Positions 54,697-64,000 of a stretch of DNA of 64,000 nucleotides are shown here, one piece after another. The notes below the pieces were generated by a model, which did no database searches, was not told where the DNA came from, and saw only the letters and a list, made by a program, of their open reading frames with translations. The position numbers and the translations under genes were made by a program. Positions within the stretch are counted from its first letter, which is position 1. Every line of letters starts with the position of its first letter. The stretch comes from Candidatus Didemnitutus sp. (lineage in GTDB: Bacteria > Verrucomicrobiota > Verrucomicrobiia > Opitutales > Opitutaceae). The stretch covers positions 37,577-101,576 of the forward strand of contig JAGOQJ010000009.1 in the NCBI GenBank assembly GCA_017991595.1. The letters are read 5' to 3'.

Positions 54697-56571
54697 TCAG
54701 AACGGCAGGTAGCACACCGTGTTCGCCACCAGCATCATGATGAAGATGGGGCACGTGACCAGCGGCCCGAGGTAGATGCGGCCCGTGAGCCGGAAGAAGA
54801 ACCGGTTGAAATACGGCAGCACGAACATCATCGGCACGACGGCGAAGAGCAGGTTGATGTAGAGCCAGCCGTCGGTCCAGTAAACCGTGCCCGTGACGGC
54901 CAGGCAGACATACTGCACGACGAGGATGAGCAGCAGGCCCGCGGAATTCGCGAAGCCCGCCAGCAGCATGCTCCGCCACTCCGGCACGCCCTCGCGGCGC
55001 ATGGCGCCGTTCACGCGCAGGGAATTCTGCAGGAAGAACACGAAGAACGCCGGCGCATACATCAACAGCAGCACCATCGTCGCAGGCTGGAAGACGCGCG
55101 CGCCGAAGAAGAGCAGCCGGAAATCCACGTGGAAGAAATAATACACCGTGAACAGCAACAGGAAGAACGACGCGAACAACGCGCCGGCCAGCACCGCCGT
55201 GCGCAGCAACTCGCCCGCGTTGGTGGCGACGCCGAGCATCTCGCGCGTGACTCCGCGGGTGCGGTTCACGCGGTAGCCGAGGTAGAACAACCCGAAGCCC
55301 ACCGCGCCGTTCAACAGCGCCCAGAGCATCACGGCGTTGTTCATGCGTTGCGGGAAGAACCACGTTTGCGCGCGACCCGAGGCCTCGACGAAGAGCTTTT
55401 GCGAGAGCTCCGTCATCGGAATGTAGGACACGCACGCGATCACGGCGCCCGTGAGCAGCAGCCCCCAGAAGAGCGCCGCGCTGCCGTGCCGCGGCTGTGG
55501 CGGCGGCAGCGGATGCTGCAACGGGCGGAACCACGCCACGCCCTCGAGCAACAGGCGGGCAAAGGGCACCAGCGCGACGAACGCCGCCACGAGGCAGAGC
55601 GCGGTGAACAGCTCCTTCCAATACCACACCTGATCGGTGTGCGGCAGTTCCCACGAGAGCCCGAAGGCCCGCTCGAAATACGCCAGCTGGTGCGCGGTCT
55701 CGCCGGCGCTGTAGGGCTGCAGTGGGTGCAGCAGTGGCTCGTTGTGCATGACGCGCAAGCCGCGCACCGCCGGGTCGCCGTAGTAGCGCCCGCTCTCAAC
55801 CTCAGCGACCGGCGTGAAGCCGTCGCCCGTCGCCGTGTTGATCAGACGCAGCGCCTCGGGTGCACGGCGCATGTCGCCGTTTTCCAATTCGTTGCGGTAG
55901 GCGCCCTCGTCGTAGAGCCCGTAGCTGCTGCCGAGATTGGAGCGCACGCCACGCAGATTCTCCTCGGTGAACGCCAGCAGATAACCCGACACGAACGCCG
56001 AGTGCAGTTTGCTCGGCTCGTTCGCCCGTGCCGCCTGCCGGCCGAAGCGCCGTGCCGCGAGCACCACGGCATTGCCGCCGGCGGAGTGGCCGGTCGCGCC
56101 GATGCGCGCCTTGTCGACGTAGTTCAACAGCTCGGTGTCGGCCGCGTATTCGATGACGGCGAAGAGCCCGTAGCCCTCGGTCGTGGCCGAGCGGCGGCTC
56201 TCCGAGGCGCTGGAGTTGCCCTGCGCGTAGGGGTCGATGGAGATCACCACGATGCCGCGCCGCGCGAGCTCGATGGCGATGTTGGACAGCGCCTCCTTCG
56301 AACGCTGGAAGCCGGGCACGACCACGACGAGCGGCGCCGGCGTTTTCTCCGTCGCCGTGCGCGGCCGGTAGAGATCGCCGGCCAGCCACTGCCCGTTCTG
56401 CGTGGGAAAGCGCACCTCCGTCAACTGCACGCGTCCCCACGAGGTCTGGATGAGCGACGCGAACCACGCGCTGACGAGAATCGTGAGCAGGCAGCCTGCG
56501 AGCAGCCAGTGGCTGCGACGGCTGACGGTGCCGGACATGCTCGGGGCGGAGGAAGCGGAGTCTGGGCTCAT
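54697..56571 (-). CDS. Alpha/beta hydrolase fused to a multi-pass membrane domain
   Basis: A 624-residue two-part protein. After one N-terminal helix (about 22-44), residues 50-280 form a hydrolase domain with nucleophile G-H-S-A-G-G-N-A and a preceding V-V-P-G-F-Q-R-S oxyanion loop. Residues 300-624 hold about eight to nine hydrophobic helices with no obvious transporter signature. The hydrolase should face the periplasm if the first helix is a normal signal anchor. I do not recognise the membrane half. Substrate and partner are unknown; it is adjacent to a secreted hydrolase. Confidence 0.75.
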   Translation of the reverse strand: MSPDSASSAPSMSGTVSRRSHWLLAGCLLTILVSAWFASLIQTSWGRVQLTEVRFPTQNGQWLAGDLYRPRTATEKTPAPLVVVVPGFQRSKEALSNIAIELARRGIVVISIDPYAQGNSSASESRRSATTEGYGLFAVIEYAADTELLNYVDKARIGATGHSAGGNAVVLAARRFGRQAARANEPSKLHSAFVSGYLLAFTEENLRGVRSNLGSSYGLYDEGAYRNELENGDMRRAPEALRLINTATGDGFTPVAEVESGRYYGDPAVRGLRVMHNEPLLHPLQPYSAGETAHQLAYFERAFGLSWELPHTDQVWYWKELFTALCLVAAFVALVPFARLLLEGVAWFRPLQHPLPPPQPRHGSAALFWGLLLTGAVIACVSYIPMTELSQKLFVEASGRAQTWFFPQRMNNAVMLWALLNGAVGFGLFYLGYRVNRTRGVTREMLGVATNAGELLRTAVLAGALFASFFLLLFTVYYFFHVDFRLLFFGARVFQPATMVLLLMYAPAFFVFFLQNSLRVNGAMRREGVPEWRSMLLAGFANSAGLLLILVVQYVCLAVTGTVYWTDGWLYINLLFAVVPMMFVLPYFNRFFFRLTGRIYLGPLVTCPIFIMMLVANTVCYLPF

Positions 56572-56806
56572 GGCGGGGCTAAGGAGACGGGACGGACCGG
56601 GCTAAGATTCGGCCCGCACGGGGCGAGCAGAAACCGCGCCGCGGCGGACAGGGAACGGTGTCCCGATGAAGCGGAGCCCCACGCCCACCGGCAACCGCGC
56701 CGTGTGGCGTAGTTATACGCCCGGCAATCACGCCGCGCAGCGGGCCGAACGCTCGCGATCGCCGAGCTACCCGGCACGGCGGGCAACCACCGTCCTACCC
56801 GGGCCG

Positions 56807-58456
56807 TTACTCTCCGTCTGGAGCGGCGATTTCCGAGAGCCGGATGATGGCGCCGGTTCGGCTCGCCCCCTTCTCCCTCGGATTGCGAAGCTCCTCATTT
56901 GACGGACGGCGCTCGATCTTCGCTCGCAGTTGTTCCGCCGCATCGGTGCTCCACGCATCGGGTTCGAAGGTGGCAAGGCTGTCGAGCAGCTTGAGCGCTT
57001 GCTGATCCATGCCGAGGCGGTGTCGCGCCGCCGCCAGCGCGACCAGCGTGCGCGACTGCTCCTTGAGCGCGGCGAAGCGCGTCTGCACGAGGTTCAGGTT
57101 ACCGATATCGGGTTGCGCCGTGCTCGCCTCGATCCAAGCCAGGGCCTCATACATCTTGGATTGCTCGGGCGCGGCCTGGATCGAACGCCGGACCAAATCG
57201 CGCAGCTCCTCGGCGAGCGCCACGGGCATGCGATAATGAGGGTCGAAGGAAAGGAACAGCGTGCGTATGCGCTGCTGCAGATATTCGTGGGCCACCGCCG
57301 GATTGACCGAGCCTCCCGCGAGCGCCCGTTTCCACCGCGACATCATGCCCATCTCGTCGTGCCGCATCAGACTGAGCGTGCCCAGCACCTCCTGCGCCCG
57401 AGAGTCGGTGGGATCGCGCTCCGCGACGTTCATCAACACCAGCTCGGCGGCGGAATCCTTCCGCAGGCGGGCCATCAGCTCGGCGAGCCGCACCCGCATC
57501 TCATCGCGCGGCACGTCGCGCCGCACGTAATCCCGCGGATCCTGCACCTTCTGGATCGCGATGTGATGCGAGCCGTATTTGCCACTCGAGGCATAGTTCT
57601 CCAGCCGCCGATCGAGCGTCTTGAGGTCCATCCCGAGGTATTGCTGCGCCACCGCCGCGAGCCGCTGCGGGCGCTCGTCGATCTCCGACGCGCTCGCCGC
57701 CGCGAGAAACTGCACCGCTTGTTCGCGCGGCACATCGGTCATGCCGAAGTAGCAAAAATGCGTCAGCAGCCACGCCTGCGAGTAGAAGCGGCCCGCGTGA
57801 TCGTCCGAGCGAAAGACCTTCGCGGCGCGCGACGCCGTGAAGAGCTGCTCGACGGGCATGTGCCCCTCCATTTTGAGATGGATCAGCCGGCCCACCGGCG
57901 GCCGCCCAAGCACCAGCTTGCCCTTCTCCTCCGCGATCGTCGACAGCAGTTCCGCCATACCTTCGTTATACCAAAGGGGAGGCGTGTCATCCACGACCCG
58001 GAACAGATGGTGGATGAACTCGTGCCGCACCGTCTGGCGCGTGTCCCCGTAATTGCCCGCCATCGTCAGCATGATCGTGGTGCGATCCGGATGCGCCAGG
58101 TGGATGCCTGTCACCGAAGCTCGCCGGATATCCTCGGGGAGATAGGAGCGGTAGTGATTCTCGCGACCGAAGACATAGACGCTCACCGGGATCGGCCGCT
58201 GCTGCTTCACGTTGAGCAGCTCCAGGAACAGCGCCCGCAAGGTCTCCAAATCGCGCAGCGTCACCTCCGCCGCCTGCTCGCCCGCGGAGCAGTAGACTTC
58301 GAAATTCTCCGAGCGCAGATAACGCCACTTGGCTTTCTCCGCCGGGAATTCCGGCTCGGCCGCCCGGAGCGCAAGCGAGGACAGACAACAGAGCGACAAG
58401 GACAGGAACACGCTTCCCCTCCAGCCGCCCCTGACGAAAAACGAACAGGATGGCAT
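56807..58456 (-). CDS. Secreted gluzincin-like metallopeptidase with helical repeats
   Basis: A 549-residue exported protein: signal peptide (cleavage near A-L-R-A-A, residue 33), then a peptidase_MA-like domain with the zinc motif H-E-F-I-H (H145, E146, H149) and a third ligand, Glu165, in L-W-Y-N-E-G-M-A-E. The C-terminal half is helical and TPR-like. It is the first of three tandem paralogues and the only one with an intact metal site. ATG 58456 gives a short signal peptide; an extended reading from 58516 is unlikely. Substrate is unknown. Confidence 0.82.
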   Translation of the reverse strand: MPSCSFFVRGGWRGSVFLSLSLCCLSSLALRAAEPEFPAEKAKWRYLRSENFEVYCSAGEQAAEVTLRDLETLRALFLELLNVKQQRPIPVSVYVFGRENHYRSYLPEDIRRASVTGIHLAHPDRTTIMLTMAGNYGDTRQTVRHEFIHHLFRVVDDTPPLWYNEGMAELLSTIAEEKGKLVLGRPPVGRLIHLKMEGHMPVEQLFTASRAAKVFRSDDHAGRFYSQAWLLTHFCYFGMTDVPREQAVQFLAAASASEIDERPQRLAAVAQQYLGMDLKTLDRRLENYASSGKYGSHHIAIQKVQDPRDYVRRDVPRDEMRVRLAELMARLRKDSAAELVLMNVAERDPTDSRAQEVLGTLSLMRHDEMGMMSRWKRALAGGSVNPAVAHEYLQQRIRTLFLSFDPHYRMPVALAEELRDLVRRSIQAAPEQSKMYEALAWIEASTAQPDIGNLNLVQTRFAALKEQSRTLVALAAARHRLGMDQQALKLLDSLATFEPDAWSTDAAEQLRAKIERRPSNEELRNPREKGASRTGAIIRLSEIAAPDGE

Positions 58457-58578
58457 GATGATGTGATTGGCCCGCGAATCGCCATCCTTGCGGCAGAGCG
58501 CCAACGCGCAAAACAAAACCTCCGGCCCGGTCTCCCGCTCAGTGTGTCATTGCCCGGCGCCCCGGAGCGGAGCCCCTT

Positions 58579-60198
58579 CTACGGCACACGCAATCGCGGC
58601 GCAGGTTGCTTCGGGGGCGGCTTTTTTTCGCCTTCGATCCGGCGCGGCGGCCGACCCTCTTGGATCGCGAGCACTTTCTCGGCATCGCGTCGCGTGCGCA
58701 GGTCCGGGGACAAGAGATCAACCTGCTGCAGCAGCTCCAGACCCTTTTCCTTCTCGCCGATGCGCAATCGCACCAAGGCAAGCATCAGCACCGTGCGGGC
58801 CTTGTTCTCGAGTTGCGGGAACTGTCCCTGCACGAGGTTGACGTTCGTGAGGTCCGGCTCGGAGGCGAAGGCCTCCACTTCAGCCAGCAGCTCGTATGGC
58901 CTCGGTTGCTCGGGCGCGCGGCGGATCGCTTCCTGCAACCAACCGCGGAGCTGGCCTGCCAGCTCGGGAGGAAAGCGGTAGTGGTAGTCGAAATTCCGGA
59001 GCCAGCAGGCGCATTCGAGTTGGGCCACTTCGCGGTAAAGGGCGGAGTTGTCGGAGCCGGCCGCGAGCGCGGCCGCCCAGCGTTCGCGTTGTCCATTTGG
59101 ATCGCGTTCGGCAGCGGCGATGGCGCCGAGCGTCTCGAGCGCGCGTGCATCGGCCGGCTGGCTGCCGGCGGCATGCAGCAACGCGAGCTTGCCGGCGGCC
59201 GAGCGGCCCATGCGCCAGGCAAGCTCGGCCAGCCGCAGATGGATCTCCTCCTTCGCCACCTTCCGTCGGGTGTAAGTCTCGCGCGCGGCCACCTTGGGCA
59301 GGTTGAGCTTGGCGTAGCGGTAGGTGCCGGCGCGGATGTAGCTCTCGATCTCCCGGCCCATCTGCCCGTAATCGCACCCGAAGTTGCGCTCGAAGGCGCG
59401 CTTGGTCGCGGCGGCATCGTAGTCGCGCGCGGAGTCCAAGGCGTGCGCGAAGAAGGACGCCACCGCGCCCGGCGGCAGCTTGTTCTGGCCGAGCATCCAG
59501 TAATGTAGCAGTGCCCATGACTGGGCTTGGAAGAGGCTGGATTGCTCCGGGTCGTTCAAGCTGGTGTCGCCGTAGCCGGCCGCGAACAGGTTCTCCAACG
59601 GCAGCAGGCGCTCGGATTGAAGGTAACGGACTGTCGCCGGAGAGGCTTGGCCGAAATTCACCCGGTCGAAGTCGATCTCGAGTGTGCTGAACAGCCTCGA
59701 CACGCCCTGCGCCAGCCAAGGCGGCGGCCGCTCGCCCAGCATGTGGAAGAGATGATAGGCATAGCCACCAAACCCTTGGCGCAGCGCCGAATCGAAATCG
59801 CCGGAACGCGTGATCATCAGCGTGCCCCGCTCGGTGCCGGATTGGTAGATGCTCTGCAGGTTCTCGTGGTTGCGCAGCCGCTCGGGACAATACGCCTCGA
59901 AATGCCGCGCCGACGGAATCAGAAACACCGTGACGGGCACCGGCCGACGGTCGCGGACCTTGAAGGTGTCGAGCAGCAGCGCCCGCAACACCTCAAGGTT
60001 GAACAACACCCGGCGCGCTTCGCTGTCGTTGTTTCCCCGGGTGAAGAGATCGAAATGCGGCGATTGATAATACTGCCAGGTATCGTCCTCGCCGGGAAAA
60101 GGCTGCTGCGCCCACGCGGTGGAGAGCAGCAAACTGACGCCAAGGAAGAACGCGGTCGCGAAGCGTCGGGCCGAACGCAAGATCGGGGAAGAGTGCAT
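58579..60198 (-). CDS. Secreted paralogue of the metallopeptidase lacking zinc ligands
   Basis: A 539-residue exported protein of the same architecture: signal peptide (cleavage near S-T-A-W-A-Q, residue 31), a former peptidase domain, and a helical repeat half. Where the neighbour has H-E-F-I-H, this protein has G-G-Y-A-Y (144-148), and the third ligand Glu is Gln164 in W-L-A-Q-G-V-S-R. The alignment in this region is unambiguous because P-P-x-W and L-F/L-S-T flank it. It cannot bind zinc in the usual way and is likely a binding or scaffolding protein. Confidence 0.8.
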   Translation of the reverse strand: MHSSPILRSARRFATAFFLGVSLLLSTAWAQQPFPGEDDTWQYYQSPHFDLFTRGNNDSEARRVLFNLEVLRALLLDTFKVRDRRPVPVTVFLIPSARHFEAYCPERLRNHENLQSIYQSGTERGTLMITRSGDFDSALRQGFGGYAYHLFHMLGERPPPWLAQGVSRLFSTLEIDFDRVNFGQASPATVRYLQSERLLPLENLFAAGYGDTSLNDPEQSSLFQAQSWALLHYWMLGQNKLPPGAVASFFAHALDSARDYDAAATKRAFERNFGCDYGQMGREIESYIRAGTYRYAKLNLPKVAARETYTRRKVAKEEIHLRLAELAWRMGRSAAGKLALLHAAGSQPADARALETLGAIAAAERDPNGQRERWAAALAAGSDNSALYREVAQLECACWLRNFDYHYRFPPELAGQLRGWLQEAIRRAPEQPRPYELLAEVEAFASEPDLTNVNLVQGQFPQLENKARTVLMLALVRLRIGEKEKGLELLQQVDLLSPDLRTRRDAEKVLAIQEGRPPRRIEGEKKPPPKQPAPRLRVP

Positions 60199-60278
60199 AG
60201 CGGAGGAAGGCGGCCCGTGCACCTCCGGTTTCTTGCCGGCGCACGCTCGTGGCAACGCGATTTTATCGCCCCCGGCTG

Positions 60279-61877
60279 CTACCGCTCCGCAGCGTTCGAC
60301 GAGGCGGAGGGCACGACGGGATGCTTCTTCATATGCAGGCGCAACTCCCGGGCCAGCTGCTGCATCTCGGACCGCTCTTCCTCACGGTCGATCAAATCGA
60401 GCATCTCCTCCGCCCCCGCCGGGTCTCCCAGCCGGTAGCGGGCGAAGGCGAGCGCCGCGAGTGTGAACGCCCGCTGGTCGAGTTGCAGGAAGACGGATTG
60501 GATCAGATTGATGTTCTTCGTCGAGGGCTGGGGGGCAAACGCCTCCACCCATGCCAGCGCTTGATACGCGGAAGCTTGCCCGGGCATCCGGTCGATCGAG
60601 CTGACCAGCAGGCTCCGGAGCCGTTCCGCCCTGGCTGGCGGCAGGCGGAAATACAGGTCGAACTGCGCGAGGATCTGCTGGGTCTCCAGCAGCCCGAGTT
60701 GATGGGAGATGGCCGGATTGTCCGAGCCTGCCTCGATCGCCTCGCGCCAGTAGTCGCGTGCGCTCGCCGGGTTGCTCTCGACGGCTTCCGCCGCGCCCAA
60801 CACCTCGAGGGCGCGGGCGGAGGGCGGCTTGGCGTCGGCGGCCGACAACAGCATCAGCTTTGCCTGCCCGGATTGACGCGTGCGTAAATCCAGCTCGGCC
60901 AAGCGCAGGCCGATCTCCTCCCGGCTGAGCGACCGCACCGTGAAGCTGTCCACCGCGGCCACTTTCGGCAGGGGCAGGCGTTGGCTCTCGAACTTGCCCC
61001 GGCGGCGATAGAGTTCCACCTGCCGGTCAAGTTCAGCGAAGGAAACGCCGAGCAGGGCCTCATACGTAACTTGGCGGCGTTGCAGCTCCGCCGCGTCACG
61101 CACCACGGGCCGGTCGCAAACCGCCTGCAGGAACGCGATCACCCGCTCGCGCGGAATGTCTTTCTGGCCGATGAACAAATAGTGCAGCAACAACCAGGCC
61201 TGGGCGTGGAACACGTCGATGTCGGACTGCTCGGAGCGTATACTACCCGAGAACAGGAAAAGCCGGGCGCAGGAAAAATCCTGTTTCTGCGCCACCATGC
61301 TTTTCCGGTAGGAATCCGGCGTGCCGAACACCATTTTTTCCCCGCGGACATCCAGCGTGCTGAAGAGGAATCCCATGCCCCAGCACAGCCAAGCCGGCAC
61401 GTCGTTACCACTCAGCGTGCACAGGTGGACGATATACTGGGCTTGAATCACCTGCAGCGCCACTTCGCTGCCTCGATCGTCAGGCAAGGCCATGACGCCC
61501 CGATCGGGAAACGTCAGGATATATCCGATCGCATTGGAGTCGGAGCCAGCCTGCTGGTAGGCGCGCAAGTCCTTGGTGCGGGCAAAGCAATAGACACTCA
61601 CGGCGCGCATCTCCCGCTCGCGGAGCGGGACGGTCTCGCGGTAGAAGGCCCGGATCAGCTCCAATTTCCTCAGCAATTCGCGGGACGTGCGCTCCGCAGC
61701 CTGACTGTGGAGTTCGAAATGCTGGGATTGAAACAGCTTCCACTTACCCCCGCCGGCGGGTAGCGCGTCGTTCGCGCCGGCCGTCGGTCCGCCCATGAGG
61801 ACGCAGCACAGCAGGATGCCGTGAGTCAAGGTGCGGGCCAATCTCGGCAGCGAGGTGTAGGACATGGGAGTGGGCAT
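60279..61877 (-). CDS. Second secreted paralogue lacking zinc ligands
   Basis: A 532-residue exported protein related to the two genes downstream. The N-terminal segment I-L-L-C-C-V-L-M-G-G is the signal peptide core. In the former active site the H-E-x-x-H position reads A-Q-Y-I-V and the third-ligand motif W-Y-N-E-G reads W-L-C-W-G. The helical C-terminal half is conserved, with the L-x-L-P-K-V-A-A segment shared with its neighbour. The start is either ATG 61877 or 61865; both give a signal peptide. The group of three probably forms one transcript. Confidence 0.78.
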   Translation of the reverse strand: MPTPMSYTSLPRLARTLTHGILLCCVLMGGPTAGANDALPAGGGKWKLFQSQHFELHSQAAERTSRELLRKLELIRAFYRETVPLREREMRAVSVYCFARTKDLRAYQQAGSDSNAIGYILTFPDRGVMALPDDRGSEVALQVIQAQYIVHLCTLSGNDVPAWLCWGMGFLFSTLDVRGEKMVFGTPDSYRKSMVAQKQDFSCARLFLFSGSIRSEQSDIDVFHAQAWLLLHYLFIGQKDIPRERVIAFLQAVCDRPVVRDAAELQRRQVTYEALLGVSFAELDRQVELYRRRGKFESQRLPLPKVAAVDSFTVRSLSREEIGLRLAELDLRTRQSGQAKLMLLSAADAKPPSARALEVLGAAEAVESNPASARDYWREAIEAGSDNPAISHQLGLLETQQILAQFDLYFRLPPARAERLRSLLVSSIDRMPGQASAYQALAWVEAFAPQPSTKNINLIQSVFLQLDQRAFTLAALAFARYRLGDPAGAEEMLDLIDREEERSEMQQLARELRLHMKKHPVVPSASSNAAER

Positions 61878-62092
61878 GGAACGCGAATGGGGTCGTCCCG
61901 CAGGATCGGCCGGCAGTGCGTCGGCACGCCGACCTGCCCAACCGCGGTGCAGCGGGTGAGGCAAGACACCGACCGCCGCCGATTCAGCACCATCAGGCCA
62001 GCCCCGTGCGCATCGCCGGAGCGAAAACAGAGTATTCATAGAAAAGCGGCCCGTGTCCGCCAGCATGCAAAGCCGGCTGCGGGCGCGGCAAA

Positions 62093-62121
62093 CAAAAAGC
62101 CCGGCGCGCAGGGCGCCGGGC
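62093..62121 (-). terminator. Rho-independent terminator of ald
   Basis: On the minus strand GCCCGGCGC-CCTGC-GCGCCGGGC forms a 9-bp stem followed by TTTTTG. It lies 47 bp past the alanine dehydrogenase stop. Confidence 0.88.
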
Positions 62122-62168
62122 GGCAAATGACGAGCGAAACGGAGTATGCGCGGAGCTCGGCGCGGGAC

Positions 62169-63263
62169 TCAGGCCCGGTCGAAGCCCACGGCCTTCGCCA
62201 CCTCGTCATAGACGATGCGGCCGCCGCGGGTGTTCACGCCGCGAGCAAGGCCCTTGTGCTCGGCCAGCGCGCGCTCGACACCCTTCTGCACGATCATCGC
62301 GACGTAAGGCTCCGTCGCCTGCGTGAGGCCGAGGGTCGACGTGCGCCCGACCAGCGCCGGCATGTTCGGCACGGCGTAGTGGTTCACGCCGAATTCCTGA
62401 TAGGTCGGTTTTTCGTGCGAGGTGTATTTGATGCCCTCGATGCAGCCGCCTTGGTCGATCGCGATGTCGACGATCACGGAGCCCGGGCGCATGTTCTTCA
62501 CCATCTTCTTGGTGACGACCGTGGGCGCCTTAGCCGCCGGGATGAGCACGGCGCCGATGACAAGATCGGCGGAGGCGACCTCGGCCTCGACGTTGGCGGG
62601 ATTGGAGACGAGCGTGACGACCTTGCCGCGATACTCTTGGTCGATGACCTCGAGCTTGCGCGTATCGAGGTCGAGCACCGTGACGCGCGCGCCCATGCCG
62701 GCCGCCATGCGGACCGCGTGCGCACCGGAGTTGCCTGCGCCGACCACGACGACATGGCCCGGCATCGTGCCGGGGATGCCGCCGAGCAGCACGCCCGAGC
62801 CGCCGACCTGCGACTGAAGGAAATAAGCGCCGACCTGGATCGAGAGGCGACCCGCGATGTGCGACATCGGCTTGAGAAGCGGGAACTGCCCATCGCTACC
62901 CTCGACCGTCTCGTAGGCGATGCCGAGCACGCCCTTCTTGCAAAGCTGCTTTGCGAGCGCAGGACCCGCGGCCAAGTGCAGGTAAGTAAAGATCGTCTGC
63001 CCCTGCTGCATGAGGTCGAACTCGGCCTCGAGCGGCTCCTTCACCTTCAGGATCATGTCGGCGCTCTTCCAGACCTTGGCGGCGGAAGAAGCGAACGTGG
63101 CGCCGGCGGCCTTGTATTCGGCGTCGGTGAAGCCGGCGGTCAGGCCGGCGTTCTTCTCCATGAGCACTTTCGCACCGAGCGCGGTGACGCGGCGGCAAAG
63201 CGAAGGGGTCATTGAAACTCGCTTCTCGCCGATTTTAATTTCTTTGGGGACTCCGATAATCAT
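62169..63263 (-). CDS. ald: Alanine dehydrogenase
   Basis: NAD-dependent L-alanine dehydrogenase (364 residues), which interconverts L-alanine with pyruvate and ammonia. It has the N-terminal [14 protein letters not shown] motif, catalytic-region K-V-K-E-P near residue 75, the substrate-domain histidine in F-T-Y-L-H-L-A-A, the Rossmann G-A-G-N-S-G (about 176-181), and the [13 protein letters not shown] signature. ATG 63263 is canonical. It is transcribed alone, away from the GIDE-like gene on the other strand. Confidence 0.95.
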   Translation of the reverse strand: MIIGVPKEIKIGEKRVSMTPSLCRRVTALGAKVLMEKNAGLTAGFTDAEYKAAGATFASSAAKVWKSADMILKVKEPLEAEFDLMQQGQTIFTYLHLAAGPALAKQLCKKGVLGIAYETVEGSDGQFPLLKPMSHIAGRLSIQVGAYFLQSQVGGSGVLLGGIPGTMPGHVVVVGAGNSGAHAVRMAAGMGARVTVLDLDTRKLEVIDQEYRGKVVTLVSNPANVEAEVASADLVIGAVLIPAAKAPTVVTKKMVKNMRPGSVIVDIAIDQGGCIEGIKYTSHEKPTYQEFGVNHYAVPNMPALVGRTSTLGLTQATEPYVAMIVQKGVERALAEHKGLARGVNTRGGRIVYDEVAKAVGFDRA

Positions 63264-63422
63264 GCCGACGACGGATATCGCCGGGCCGGCTTATGACAAG
63301 AGCGCCGCAGCCGGCATGGGGGGTAGTGCCCCGCCTTTTTGCAAAAAACGGGCATCCTAATTCTCGACAATCCGCGCCGCGCACGCGATGAAAACGCCGC
63401 GCCTGGCCCGGCCAAACCGCTG

Positions 63423-64000
63423 ATGGACAACCCGCTTCTCCTAGTCGCTGCCGCGAGCGTGGTGAGCTTCGGCTTCCTGCTCTGGAGCCTCCATCTGCGC
63501 AAACGGCACCGGCTCCTCCGCGACCTGCCGACCTCGAAGGCGCACGGCGTCTTCATCGGGTTTGTGGAAATGAAGGGCACAGCCGAGGCGGAGGCGCCGC
63601 TGCGCAGCTTCCTCGCGCATGCCGCCTGCGTGCATTACGCCTACGACGTCGAGGAACGTTGGTCGCGCATCGTCACGGAAACTTACACCGATTCCAAAGG
63701 CCGCACGCAGACCCGCACGCGCACCGAGAGCGGCTGGACCACCGTCGCCTCGGGCGGGGAGACTATACCTTTCTACCTGCGCGACGACACCGGCGCCGTG
63801 CTCGTCCGTCCCGACGGCGCCAAGCTCGAACTGCAAACCCTCTACAGCGAAACGGCGCGGCGCGGCGACGCGCTCTATTACGCCAAGGGTCCGCCGCACG
63901 CCGTCGCCCATTCCGACCACGTGCGCCGCATCGTCGAGCAAGGCATCGCGCTCCACACGCCGCTCTACGTCGTCGGCCAGGCGCGCGAACGCAGCGATGT
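63423..64000 (+). CDS. GIDE-domain-like membrane protein, N-terminal part (cut by window edge)
   Basis: 192 codons lie in the window; the gene runs off the right edge. One N-terminal helix (residues 5-25) precedes a soluble domain with G-F-V-E-M-K-G-T-A-E-A-E-A-P-L-R-S-F, C-V-H-Y-A-Y-D-V-E-E-R-W, and I-P-F-Y-L-R-D-D-T-G-A-V-L-V-R-P-D-G-A-K. This pattern matches the GIDE domain (the intermembrane domain of mitochondrial MULAN/MAPL E3 ligases) known from many bacteria. The distal part, which might hold a second helix, is not visible. Function in bacteria is not established. Confidence 0.75.
   Translation, partial: MDNPLLLVAAASVVSFGFLLWSLHLRKRHRLLRDLPTSKAHGVFIGFVEMKGTAEAEAPLRSFLAHAACVHYAYDVEERWSRIVTETYTDSKGRTQTRTRTESGWTTVASGGETIPFYLRDDTGAVLVRPDGAKLELQTLYSETARRGDALYYAKGPPHAVAHSDHVRRIVEQGIALHTPLYVVGQARERSD

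Overview
The window is high-GC DNA (codons strongly biased to G/C at third positions) that looks like the chromosome of a verrucomicrobial bacterium, most probably of the Opitutaceae. This rests on the mix of housekeeping genes, an exosortase/PEP-CTERM system, sigma-54 next to a Ser/Thr kinase, flagellin, and an energy-converting-hydrogenase-related operon. It is a lineage inference from gene content, not a phylogeny. No rRNA, tRNA, CRISPR array, insertion sequence or phage gene was recognised. Both edges cut a gene: an alpha/beta hydrolase on the left (minus strand) and a GIDE-like protein on the right (plus strand).

Layout. 1-2.8 kb: hydrolase, hisS and an HU/IHF protein (minus), facing a ubiE/menG methyltransferase (plus). 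2.8-6 kb: a YqaE-like membrane peptide and an IscA-type Fe-S carrier (minus), then a Ser/Thr kinase just upstream of rpoN (plus). 6.0-6.5 kb: a 460-bp non-coding stretch full of dyad repeats. 6.5-10.4 kb: two receiver-only response regulators, a protein of nine 33-residue ankyrin-like repeats, enolase, and a secreted coiled-coil protein with a clear terminator. 10.5-15.1 kb: exosortase (EpsI-like C terminus), a TPR protein and a PEP-CTERM 'choice-of-anchor A' protein. 15.2-25.9 kb: esterase, RlmI-like methyltransferase, membrane protein, release factor 3, flagellin with a FliA-type promoter, secreted hydrolase, three small conserved proteins, ROK kinase, HD hydrolase. 26-38.2 kb: aspS, a secreted unknown, gpmI, an OxyR-type regulator, two hybrid histidine kinases flanking hemH.

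38.2-50.1 kb (minus) is the most interesting part. It is a tightly overlapping operon: SulP transporter, HyfB-like, HTH-EIIA(Ntr)-like regulator, second HyfB-like, HyfC-, HyfE-, HyfF- and HyfG-like subunits, and a ferredoxin-NuoB fusion. It encodes the membrane arm and electron-transfer base of a group-4-hydrogenase/complex-I-type machine, but the large subunit lacks the usual nickel-binding CxxC motifs. This fits an 'Ehr' complex rather than a hydrogenase, and ties it to an anion transporter and a phosphotransfer-type regulator.

50.2-64 kb: ruvC, a TauE-family transporter and recF; a DUF2934 peptide; cyclophilin; a secreted hydrolase and a hydrolase-membrane fusion; three tandem secreted paralogues of which only one keeps a HExxH zinc site; alanine dehydrogenase; and the GIDE-like gene at the edge.
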